DNA from: Aegilops tauschii subsp. strangulata | Taxonomy: Eukaryota > Streptophyta > Magnoliopsida > Poales > Poaceae | Direction of reading: 5' to 3' | Assembly: GCF_002575655.3 (NCBI RefSeq) | Contig: NC_053035.3 | Coordinates: 93,273,322-93,337,321 of the forward strand | DNA length: 64,000 nt | Shown: in pieces, positions 46,611-56,090 of the stretch | How the letters are laid out: each line of letters begins with the position of its first letter | How positions within the stretch are numbered: position 1 is the stretch's first letter | Position numbers and translations under genes: made by a program | Notes under the pieces: generated by a model | Seen by the model: the letters and a program-made list of their open reading frames with translations, nothing else | Told to the model about the DNA's origin: nothing | Database searches by the model: none

Positions 46611-46733
46611 GGACTGAGCTCCGGTGCCTTAACTGCACTTGCCTTTGGCTGTATGACAGATGGGCCACCCACCTGTTGGGCCCACCTGTCATACACGCAA
46701 AGGCAGGACCAGTAAGTCAATGAAGCTGCGTCC
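46611..46733. mobile_element. Foldback MITE with 9-bp target duplication (Mutator-like)
   Basis: A 123-bp near-palindrome: the left half starts GGACTGAGCT and the inverted right half GGACGCAGCT, and both contain TGCCTTTG and TGTATGACAG. The left flank is CTCCCTTGC (46602-46610); the right flank CTCCCTCGC follows element C at 53279-53287. The related unit at 53828-53836 has a single CTCCCTCGC and so shows the empty site. A 9-bp duplication with long inverted repeats fits a Mutator-like MITE. Confidence 0.7.
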
Positions 46734-48320
46734 TGATACGTCTCCAACGTATTTATAATTTTTGATTGTTCCATGCTGTTTTATTATCAATCTTTGATGT
46801 TTTAAATCATCTTATAGTCATTTTATATCATTTTTTGGTACTAACCTATTGACAGAGTGCCAAGTGCTAGTTACTGGTTTTTTCTATGTTTTTTACATCG
46901 CAAGAAATCAATATCACACAGAGTCCAAACGCAACGAAACTTCACGATGATTTTTTATGGACCAAAAGGAAGAAGTTGGCCCCTGGTTGCACCTGAGGGG
47001 AGTCCCGAGGAGGGGACAACCCACCAGGGCGCGCCAGGAGGCCCAGGCGCGCCCTGGTGGGTTGTGCCCACCTCGGGTGCCCCCCAGACCTCCTCTTTGC
47101 TCTATAAATACCCCCAAAATACCAGAACCCTAGGGGAGTCGACAAAATATTCATCCAGCCGCCGCAGAGTCCAGAACCACCAGATCCAATCTAGACACCA
47201 TCACAGAGGGGTTCACCACTTCCATTGGTGCCTCTCCGATGATGCGTGAGTAGTTCTTTGTAGACCTTCGGGTCCGTAGTTAGTAGCTAGATGGCTTCCT
47301 CTCTCTCACTGAATTCTCAATACAATGGTCTCTTGGAGATCCATATGATGTAACTCTTTTTGCGGTGTGTTTGTTGGGATCTGATGAACTTCGAGTTTAT
47401 GATCAGTTATATCTTTTTATCCATGAAAGTTATTTGAGTTTATTTGATCTCTTATATGCATGATCTCTAATAGCCTCATATTTCTTCTCTAATATTTGGG
47501 TTTTGTTTGGCCAACTTGATCTATTTATCTTGCAATGAGAAGAGGTGCCCGGTAGTGGGTTCGATCTTACCGTGCTTGATCCCAGTGATAGAAAGGGAAC
47601 CGACACGTATGTATCGTTGCTACTAAGGATAAAAAGATGGGATCTATATCTAACACAATAGATAAACGGATGTTGTCTACATCATGTCATTGTTCATATT
47701 GCATTACTCCGTTTTTCCATGAACTTAATACACTAGATGCATGCTGGATAGCGGTGATGTGTGGAGTAATAGTAGTAGATGCAGGCAGGAGTCGGTCTAC
47801 TAATCTTGGACATGATGCCTATGTAATGATCATTGCCTGGATATCGTCATAATTATTTGAAGTTCTATCAATTGCCCAACAGTAATTTGTTTACCCACCG
47901 TTTGCTATTTTCTCGAGAGAAGCCACTAGTGAAACCTACGACTCTCGGGTCTTCTTTCTCATATATTTGCTTGCGATCTACTTTTTCTTTGCATTTTTAT
48001 TCAGATCTACTAAACCAAAAATACAAAAATACTTTGCTGCACTTTATTTTATTTGTGATCTATTATTTCAATCTATTACAACTTTCTCCCGTCCACGCAC
48101 CGTTTCTGGCGCCGTACCCCGAAAGGGATTGACAACCCCTTTAACACGTCGGGTTGCGAGTGGCTGTTATTTGTGTGCATGGGCTGTTTACGTTGTGTTG
48201 CTTGGTTCTCCTACTGGTTCGATAACCTTGGTTTCATATCTGAGGGAAATACCTACCGCCGCTGTGCTGCATCATCCCTTCCTCTTTGGGGAAATATCGA
48301 TGTAGCTTCAAGCGGCGTCA
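46734..48320 (+). repeat. 5' LTR of element C
   Basis: TGATACG...GGCGTCA. The promoter is suggested by CTATAAATA at 47102-47110. Just upstream is a perfect inverted repeat with 20-bp arms (47016-47035 and 47046-47065; arm ACAACCCACCAGGGCGCGCC, loop 10 nt). The rest is typical non-coding LTR. Confidence 0.88.
47016..47110 (+). promoter_or_regulatory. LTR hairpin plus TATA box of element C
   Basis: The 20-bp arms centre on GGCGCGCC and end 36 bp before the TATA box CTATAAATA. The 3' LTR keeps the structure with one mismatch (51968-51987 and 51998-52017; TATA at 52053-52061). Element B has a GGGCGCGCCC pair in the same region (about 32099-32130). It could be a protein-binding or silencing-related structure. 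Confidence 0.6.
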
Positions 48321-48522
48321 AAAGGAATTTCTGGCGCCGTTGCTTGGGAGGATCTTCAACATAACCAGGTTCCTAATCACAAATCTCATCTCCTCGCAAT
48401 TTACATCATTTTCCATTTGCCTCTCGTTTTCCTCTCCCCCACTTCACAAAATATTGCCATTTTATTCGCCTCTCTTTTTCCATTCGCCATTTTTTCGTCA
48501 GATCTATTCTCTGCTTGCAATC

Positions 48523-49227
48523 ATGAGTGATTTCGGTATGGCACCAACAAATGATGGCCTGACTCCTAAGATTGGACGTACAGGCAATCTAGATGCTAAA
48601 ACTTTTATCTTGGGGCAAGGGAACGTCATGGGAAAAGAACGTATCCAAGAATTCTTCAATTGTGTGGGAAATATGAGTCTTGATGATGCTCCTATACTTA
48701 AAACTACTAGATCTTATGCGGATGCTATTTCAGCACTAGTTCTGAAACTTGAAAGTAAATTTATCCGCACTCATCCTACTTTGCAAAGATTGTTTTTTGA
48801 GCTTCCCGAAATAAAGAATCCTAGAGCCAAAAAGTTGGCCACTCTCGTTCTTATGAACGAGTTTGACTACATAATTCGGGAACCTAGGGAAATATTTGAC
48901 TTTTATGGTATGAATCATGAAAAACCCATGATAGATGAGATTCTTTACAATAGTGATTATGCATTAAGGCATTTGCTTGGGGATAATAATATCTTTGATG
49001 AGAATCTTAAAAAGGAAGTCCCCGTTCTAGATATAATCCAACAAGTTTTCAATAATGTTAATCAACATTACTCTTGGATTGTTGCGGGAAATCAAAGGGG
49101 TTATGATGAAAACCAACTAAGGAATGCTAAAGTTTCCATGGATAATACATTTTATGTTTTGTTTACAAAACCTCATGATGGAAACACCTCTAAGAAAACT
49201 AAGAAGAAGAAGGATGACAAAACTTAG
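48523..49227 (+). CDS. Element C ORF, possible gag-like protein
   Basis: 234 codons from ATG at 48523 (MSDFGMAPTNDGLTPKIGRT) to a lysine-rich end (KKTKKKKDDKT). The middle is mostly charged and helical in appearance (SYADAISALVLKLESKFIRT, then REIFDFYGMN). A basic C-terminus and the position right after the PBS would suit a nucleic-acid-binding gag-type protein, but I see no zinc knuckle or known motif. It is unrelated to the acidic ORF of elements A and B. An alternative upstream TTG start has no support. The stop is followed 46 nt later by the conserved hairpin. Confidence 0.6.
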   Translation: MSDFGMAPTNDGLTPKIGRTGNLDAKTFILGQGNVMGKERIQEFFNCVGNMSLDDAPILKTTRSYADAISALVLKLESKFIRTHPTLQRLFFELPEIKNPRAKKLATLVLMNEFDYIIREPREIFDFYGMNHEKPMIDEILYNSDYALRHLLGDNNIFDENLKKEVPVLDIIQQVFNNVNQHYSWIVAGNQRGYDENQLRNAKVSMDNTFYVLFTKPHDGNTSKKTKKKKDDKT

Positions 49228-49272
49228 ATCCTTGCCTTATGCCTAGCTAAGGGCGTAAAACTATAGCGCTTG

Positions 49273-49288
49273 TTGGGAGGCAACCCAA
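49273..49288 (+). promoter_or_regulatory. Conserved hairpin after the element C ORF
   Basis: TTGGGAGGCAACCCAA, identical to the element B copy. It starts 46 nt after the ORF stop and is preceded by CCTAGCTAAGGGCGT, which element B shares almost exactly. Confidence 0.55.
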
Positions 49289-49881
49289 TGAATAAACTTT
49301 ATTTTTGCTTTTTTGCTTTCTGTTCTTGTGTGTTTACACAATTATGCTACTGGTATGATTGTGTTTTTTAATTTTTAATTAGTGTTTGTGCCAAGTAAAG
49401 CCTATAAGATCTTCTTGGGTGATAGTTGCTTGATCTTGCTGAAAAAGACAGAAACTTTGCGCTCATGAAAACAATTCTCATTTTTTATCAGAAAGAGATT
49501 TTGCCCTGACTCTTTTTTAAGAAGATTAATATACAAATTACCCAGGTCTTCCTATTTTGGTAGAATTTTTGGAGTTACATAAGTATTCGCAAAATTCAGA
49601 TTACTACAGACTGTTCTGTTTTGACATATTCTGTTTATTTGTGTTGTGTGCTTATTTTGATGGCTCTATGGTTTTCTTTGATGAGTTTTTGCCATAGAAA
49701 AGTTGGAATACAGTAGATATAATACAAAAACAAAATATTAATTGGTTTTATACATCACTTATAGTAGTAGTTTGCTTTCTTATACTAACGGATCTCACGA
49801 AGGTTTTGTTGAGTTTTGTGTGATTGAAGTTTTCAAGTTTTGGGTTATCTTACGATGGATGAAGGAAGGATGCAAGAGGCT

Positions 49882-49970
49882 AAGCTTGGGGATGCCCCGG
49901 CATCCCAAGCTATTATCCAAAAATGAGCAACCAACTAAGCTTGGGGATGCCCCCAAGTGGCATCCCCGCT
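49882..49970 (+). repeat. Paired AAGCTTGGGGATGCC hairpin motifs, element C
   Basis: Motifs at 49882 and 49937, 55 bp apart, followed by GGCATCCCAAGC and GGCATCCCC respectively, so each can form a hairpin. A third core copy at 51674 is the polypurine stretch directly before the 3' LTR, which suggests that the internal pair derives from, or mimics, that priming site. Confidence 0.65.
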
Positions 49971-50164
49971 TTCTTCCAACGACCATCGGTATTTTACTCG
50001 AGGCTATATTTTTATTCGTCACATGATATGTGTTTTGCTTGGAGCGTCTTGTATGATATGTGTCTTTGCTTGTTTTATTTTGTGTTTTAAGTCATCAATC
50101 CTTGCTGGACACACCTATTTGAGAGATCCAAAATTATATCATGACTTGTTAGAATTGCTCTCCA

Positions 50165-50390
50165 TGCTTCACTTAAATCTTTTATGAGCTAGGACTTGCT
50201 CTAGTGCTTCACTTATATCTTTTTGAGCACGGTGTGATTTGTTATTTTTGAAGAAATACTCTCTTGCTTCACTTAGATATGTTTTAGAGTTAGTAAATTT
50301 TTTGAATAAATTCTCTCTTGCTTCACTTAAATTATTTTGAGAGAAAGAAATTTTTATGCTCATGATCTTCACTTATATTTGTTTGAGCTT
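50165..50390 (+). repeat. TTCACTTATATCTTTT motif array, element C
   Basis: At least five degenerate copies of GCTTCACTTATATCTTTTTGAGC separated by roughly 40-60 bp. Element A has three (21010-21130) and element B two (35310-35375) at the equivalent place, downstream of the paired hairpins. Confidence 0.55.
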
Positions 50391-51687
50391 ATGAAAGCAA
50401 CACATGAAAATTAGTCCCAAAGTGATAGATATCCAAGAAGTATAAAGAAAAAAATGTCATGAAGATCATTGGACAAAATAATCTTGATTCTGTAGTAGTT
50501 TTGAGATATGATGATGTGATATGTGAGTTATGTTGATGAGTAATTGTGCTCTAGTAAGAATATTGGTGTTAAGGTTTGTGATTCCCTATGCATGCACGAA
50601 AGTCAATAATCATGCAATGAAAATTATATCCTACTTGTGGTGCATTATTCGGTGTTAATTATGCTTAATGCTTGCTTATGAGATTATTCGTTTCTTGGTT
50701 GGTTGCTTCTCAATTTTTTGCTAGCCTTCATTTTGCACCAAGTATGATCTCTACTTGTGCATCCAAAATCCTTTAAACCTGTTTTGCCACATGAGTCCAC
50801 TATATCTACCTATATGCGGTATTCTTTTGCATCTCTATTTTTCAAAATAAACTTTTCTTTTGTGTGTTTGTTTCGCTCACGGAACGGTAACGGGTGGCTA
50901 ATATTTTCCATGCTCGATGTGTTATTCTCAAGATGAGTGTTTATTCACTTGTCATTGCACAAGAGTAAGGCAAAGGTTTTAGGGATGCCCAGTCCCGAAT
51001 TGCAAAAATGAATTTACTTTATGTTGTCAAATAATAAATTCCTTGGAAAGTGTTGGTATGGAAGGCACCCGTGGATACGGCTAGCCATGGAAAGTGAAAG
51101 AATGGTGGAAAAAGGAATAAACCTTATTTTCTGTTTGGGAACCGCCTATGACATATCTAGCATGGAAAGTGTTTGTAGCTCTACGTCGTTTTTGTTGGTG
51201 GGATGGATACACCTCCCAAAATGTTTTTATCCCTATTTTTTTCGCTTTGAGCTCTGGCACCTCTACAAATCCCTACTTCCCTCTGCGAAGGGCCTTTCTT
51301 TTACTTTATGCAATTTTTATTTTTAATTTGAGTCGCCATCTTCTCTTATAAAAGCACCAACTAAGAGGCAATCTGATCGTTCTTAAGTATTGGGTATAGC
51401 TAATATTCGAGTGTGTTTCATGAATGGATCAATGTTTGAGCATGATGGGCTAGGGATAACTTGTTTTAGCATTGATATTTTGAAAGACATGGTTGCTTGT
51501 TGATATGCTTGAGTATCTAAATTATTATGTCAAAACTAGACTATTGCTTTGAATCACATAAAAGTCCAAATGTCCATGCTATAAAGAAAAGAATATTATA
51601 TGACTTGATGAACAACACTCCACATCAAAAATTCTGTTTTTATCACTTACCTACTCGAGGACGAGTAGGAGTTAAGCTTGGGGATGC

Positions 51688-53273
51688 TGATACGTCTCCA
51701 ACGTATCTATAATTTTTGATTGTTCCATGATGTTTTATTATGAATCTTGTATGTTTTACAATCATTTTATAGTCATTTTATATCATTTTTGGTACTAACC
51801 TATTGACATAGTGCCAAGTGCAAGTTGCTGTTTTTCCATGTTTTTTGCATCACAGGAAATCAATATCAGATGGAGTCCCAATGCAACGAAGCTTCACGAT
51901 GATTTTTTATGGACCAAAAGGAAGAAGTTGGGCCCTGGTTGCACCTGGGGGGAGTCCCGAGGAGGGGACAACCCACCAGGGCGCGCTAGGAGGCCCAGGC
52001 GCGCCCTGGTGGGTTGTGCCCACCTCAGGTGCCCCCGGACCGCCTCTTTGCTCTATAAATACCCCAAAAATACCATAACCCTAGGGGAGTTGACGAAATA
52101 TTCATCCAGCCGCCGCAGAGTCCAGAACCACCAGATCCAATCTAGACACCCTCACGGAGGGGTTCACCACTTCCATTGGTGCCTCTTCGATGATGCGTGA
52201 GTAGTTCTTTGTAGACCTTCGGGCCCGTAGTTAGTAGCTAGATGGCTTCCTCTCTCTCGCCGAATTCTCAATACAATGGTCTCTTGGAGATCCATATGAT
52301 GTAACTCTTTTTGCGGTGTGTTTGTTGGGATCTGATGAACTTCGAGTTTATGATCAGTTATATCTTTTTATATCCATGAAAGTTATTTGAGATTCTTTGA
52401 TCTCTTATATGCCTGATCTCTTATAGGCTCGTATTTCTTCTCCGATATTGGGTTTTGTTTGGCCAACTTGATCTATTTATCTTGCAATGGGAAGAGGTGC
52501 CCGGTAGTGGGTTCGATCTTACCGTGCTTGATCCCAGTGACAGAAAGGGAACCGACACATATGTATCGTTGCTACTAAGGATAAAAAGATGGGATCTATA
52601 TCTAACGCAATAGATAAACGGATGTTGTCTACATCATGTCATTGCTCATATTGCATTACTCCATTTTTCCATGAACTTAATACACTAGATGCATGCTGGA
52701 TAGCAGTCGATGTGTGGAGTAATAGTAGTAGATGCAGGCAGGAGTCGGTCTACTAATCTTGTACATGATGCCGATGTAATGATCATTGCCTGGATATCGT
52801 CATAATTATTTGGAGTTCTATCAATTGCCCAACAGTAATTTGTTTACCCACCGTTTGCTATTTTCTCGAGTGAAGCCACTAGTGAAACCTACGGCCCCCG
52901 GGTCTTCTTTCTCATATATTTGCTTGCGATCTACTTTTTCTTTGCATTTTTATTCAGATCTACTAATCCAAAAATACAAAAATACTTTGCTGCACTTTAT
53001 TTTATTTCCGATCTATTATTTCAATCTGTTACAATTTTCTCCCGTCCACGCACCATTTCTGGCGTCGTACCCCGAAAGGGATTGACAACCCCTTTAACAC
53101 GTCGGGTTGCGAGTGGCTGTTATTTGTGTGCAGGGGCTGTTTACATTTTGTTGCTTGGTTCTCCTACTGGTTCGATAACCTTGGTTTCATATCTGAGGGA
53201 AATACCTACCGCCGCTGTGCTGCATCATCCCTTCCTCTTTGGGGAAATACCGACGTAGCTTCAAGCGACATCA
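51688..53273 (+). repeat. 3' LTR of element C
   Basis: Collinear with the 5' LTR and equal in length to within one base; ends AGCGACATCA followed by the TSD CGTCC. Keeps the TATA box (52053-52061) and the GGCGCGCC hairpin with one mismatch. Confidence 0.88.
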
Positions 53274-54130
53274 CGTCCCTCCCTCGCCCATGAGCGTGGT
53301 GGCTGGCAGGACTAGGAGAAGCTTTCGCTACATGCTCTCCCTCCCGCACGCGGTGGACATGCAACAGTTCATTCAGTGTCAGATGGCCAGAACCATACTG
53401 TAGTACTCCACTGCAGTAGTACTCCATCATTGTTCGACTTCTCGAAGAGGCGAAGAGCCAAGCGCAGCCCGGACGCTCGTGTGGCAGTTTCATGTATAGA
53501 GTAGTCTAGGATAGCGTGTACCATGCCTGTAAGCTTAAAATCATTGGGGTCGGCTCCATGCTATGAGGCCGTCTCGAAGCATTTTTTTATTAAAATAATC
53601 TTCTGGCCCTACCTGTCATCCTGGTGATTGTAGTTTGCACGCTCATCTGGTCAAGAAAGGGATATATATTTTAATTTGTGGTGGGGTAAATGTTAGAGGT
53701 TGCAGCAAATATATTGTACACTACGGGTCTTTTAGCCAAGTTTAGTGGCAAGCATGTGGGGCTAGTGCTATGATGTGTCGCATCAACTCATACAATGAGG
53801 AGAAGCTTGATTTTACTACTACACACCTTCTCCCTCGCCCATGGGTGCGGTGGCTCGTGGCCACACCAGAGTACTACAACAAGCTATCCCTCCCGCACGC
53901 GGTGGACGGACATGCAGTAGTGGATTCGATACTGTAGAAGTAGTAGTAACATCATTGTTCGTCTTCTCGAAGAGGCGAAGAGCCAAGCGCAACCCGAACG
54001 TGGCAGTTGCGAACGCTCGCGTGGCAGTCTGTGTGTAGGGGTGGGGCGTGATGCGGAGCCTTGGAGCACGCATATAGCCAGTCTCTTGCATGAGACAAAA
54101 TTGCTATGTGAGCGCACTATTGTAGTACTT
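53274..54130. repeat. Local tandem duplication of host sequence
   Basis: Unit 1 is 46550-46610 plus 53279 to about 53760 (split by the MITE and element C); unit 2 is about 53765-54130. Both share ATGTGTCRCRTCAACTC, the word CTCCCGCACGCGGTGGAC and TTCTCGAAGAGGCGAAGAGC. With the insertions removed the units are about 0.67 kb apart. Minus-strand translations share GCAWLFASSR, which may hint at an old coding piece, but no product is recognised. Confidence 0.55.
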
Positions 54131-54159
54131 GCTAGTATAGCCCTGCAAACCGGAAAGGA

Positions 54160-54232
54160 GTATTTGCCTTTCTAGAGATTTCAACAAGTGACTAGAGTAC
54201 ATATGGAGCAAAATGAGTGAATCTACACTGTA
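54160..54232. repeat. Half of a Stowaway-type MITE
   Basis: TTTCTAGAGATTTCAACAAG, then ATGGAGCAAAATGAGTGAAT, are words I recall from a very common Triticeae MITE whose ends read CTCCCTCCGT. Only one internal half remains; both termini are missing. Confidence 0.5.
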
Positions 54233-54754
54233 AATAAATACATAGTTCTCTCGTTTTCCTCTCCACCTTGGTCGCGGTGCACAATATTGAGTATATGACT
54301 AGCCGCTCTATCTACATGCGGGACATCAAAGCATCCGGGCCCGCGTGCCATCCACCAAATCACAGCGAGGTGCTACAGTCGAGACTCACCAGTCACCCCG
54401 GTGTGGCCGTCATGACCCGTCATATCACAAAACCCACACCTTTACTAGCAGTGGTAAAGTGGCCTCGAAGTGGCCTCAAAGTTGGACTGGACGAAGCAAC
54501 CATCATTTCACTGGAACACTCGTTGAAGCCCTTTCTCCCCTTTCTTCAAGAAAACCTCACTCCAGGCTACTCACTTCTGCCATTTTTCTTCTGTACCGAC
54601 GAAGGAAAGGTGGGCGAATCAGTAATGCTACTATATTTTCATTCCAAGAATCTTCTTTTTGCGAAGCACCGACCGATTCCCACAGCCTGTTCTTTTCCCG
54701 TTTTCATTGTGGTTGTGGTTTCCTTTCAATTGATTTTTGTTTGTCAGTTCATTG
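54233..54754 (+). other. Upstream region and probable leader of the repeat-protein gene
   Basis: No convincing CDS. The last part has a pyrimidine-rich stretch and TTTGTCAG (54739-54746), a good 3' splice acceptor nine bases before the ATG at 54755, so an intron in the 5' leader is likely. No TATA box was identified with confidence. Confidence 0.4.
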
Positions 54755-55469
54755 ATGGATCCTGGAGCACTAGGCAAAGAGTTGCCGGCGGACAACCCAC
54801 TGGAGACAGCGATCTCCAGGAAGCGAGCACCGACCAACGAGTTGACCATGTTGGCGGGCCAACCCATGGAGACAAACAATTCCAAGAAACAAGCACTGGC
54901 CAAAGAGTTGATGACGTTGGCGGATGAACTCCTCAAAGATAGCTGGAAGAACAGCTGGGGCCCCACTGTGCCTACCCTAGAAACTCTAAGGGCTACCTAT
55001 GCGAGGCTCAAGGCCGAGTTTGAGGAGATAGTCGCTGTTGAGAAGCAGTAGTCCCCTGGCAAGGTGATGGCCCCCATTGAGGACGAGGAGATGGCCCCCG
55101 GAGGGATGGGATCCCCAGGTGAGCGGCACAAGGTAAAAAATAATGGCTTACCATAGTAGTGGTTTTGATTATTTGCAATGTGCTTGCTAATATGTTAGGG
55201 TTGTGCAGGTGCCGATAGACGTCCTTGATGATTCCGATGTCGCGGCCCGTCCTGTGGACAATGTCCCAGAGATCGTTTTCGATGTCGCGGTCCGTCCTGT
55301 AGTTATCGGCCCGGAGATCGATCCCGATGCCGCTGTCCATCCTGTGGACATCGCCCCCGAGATCGATTCGGATGTCGCGGTCCGTCCTGTGAACATCCCC
55401 CCAAAGATCGATTCCCATGCCGCTGTCCGTGCTGTGGTCATTGCCCAAGAGATCGATGAGAAGAAATAG
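54755..55469 (+). pseudogene. Small two-exon repeat-protein gene with an in-frame stop
   Basis: Exon 54755-55132 and exon 55209-55469, joined across a 76-bp intron (donor AAG/GTAAAA, acceptor TTGTGCAG). The frame continues through this junction, but one TAG at 55049-55051 interrupts it after 98 codons (just after AVEKQ). The first exon holds a 23-residue tandem repeat (NPLETAISRKRAP and QPMETNNSKKQAL). The second encodes five 15-residue repeats from 55236 to 55460, consensus DVAVRPVxIxPEIDS, then KK and a stop. Nothing suggests a transposon protein; the family is not recognised. It may be a lineage-specific gene inactivated by one C-to-T change, or the 98-codon product may be the real protein. 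Confidence 0.5.
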
Positions 55470-55912
55470 TTGGTTGCGCTAGTCCTCCAGGGTAGTTTGC
55501 ATTGTGTTTAATTACCAAAACGATGCGTGTTATCAAACCATCTTAGGGCTAGTGCACTGTCTTGTGTGGGCGGTACTTGCTACTTTTGTTTGATAGTGAA
55601 TCATGCGAACCCTCTTTGAGTTATGGAAACAGATGTATCCTCACCAGCTTTTGATGTAATATATGGCATGCTTAGATGTAAGTTTGAACTGTTTATCATA
55701 TCAGCAGGGCTTGTTTGATGATTCTTGGTGTTAGTAGGCTAGCTACTGTGCGAGCTATAGTACTTGCAAAACACTCACTGAAGAGAAACGTTGGGGCTGA
55801 TGGGCTCGTGGTACCCTTATAGGTCTGATCCATCGTCGATCGGCCAATAGCCCAAGCTCCTAAAATTGTAGGCTTAGCGATCGATCAGACAATAGTCGAC
55901 ACAGATACATTC
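55470..55912 (+). other. 3' flank of the repeat-protein gene
   Basis: No gene. TTTTGATGTAATATATGG (about 55649) resembles a plant polyadenylation region. The remainder is unassigned. Confidence 0.35.
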
Positions 55913-56090
55913 AGGCCTCATTTGGTTCATAGGGTAGGAAAATCATAGCAAAAGTATAGAGACGTACTTTTTTGAGAACACAAAATCATAGCAGTACAAA
56001 GACGTACTCCCTCCGTTCCAAAATAGATGACTCAACTTTGTACTACTACTAACTTTGAAACGGAGGGAGTACAAATCCTAGGCGGGCTAG
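55913..56090. repeat. Truncated Tourist/Harbinger-like MITE hosting a Stowaway
   Basis: AGGCCTCATTTGGTTCATAG resembles the terminal repeat of a common grass Tourist-like MITE. The inverted partner is missing on the right, so only the left part remains. A Stowaway MITE sits inside it. Confidence 0.35.
56007..56069. mobile_element. Stowaway MITE, 63 bp, intact ends
   Basis: Termini CTCCCTCCGTTCCAAAATAG and, inverted, CTCCCTCCGTTTCAAAG, flanked by TA on both sides (56005-56006 and 56070-56071). The interior ACTTTGTACTACTACTAACT folds back imperfectly. It is very short, probably internally deleted. Confidence 0.85.

Larger units (their letters stand above)
46734..53273 (+). mobile_element. Element C, complete LTR retrotransposon without polymerase
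   Basis: 6,540 bp with TSD CGTCC (46729-46733 and 53274-53278). The LTRs are 46734-48320 (1,587 bp) and 51688-53273 (1,586 bp). The PBS TGGCGCCGTTGCTTGGGA (48332-48349) fits tRNA-Asp; the purine stretch before the 3' LTR is AAGCTTGGGGATGC. One ORF (48523-49227) is followed by conserved non-coding modules. By hand I counted about 23 differences in the last 620 bp of the two LTRs (about 3.7 percent), so it is older than the LARD-like element by this rough measure. It was inserted exactly at the right end of the foldback MITE. Confidence 0.9.

Noticed and set aside
54268..54927. 219-codon plus-strand ORF
   Set aside because: It runs through the probable leader intron and overlaps the repeat-protein exon in another frame; it has no coding signature.
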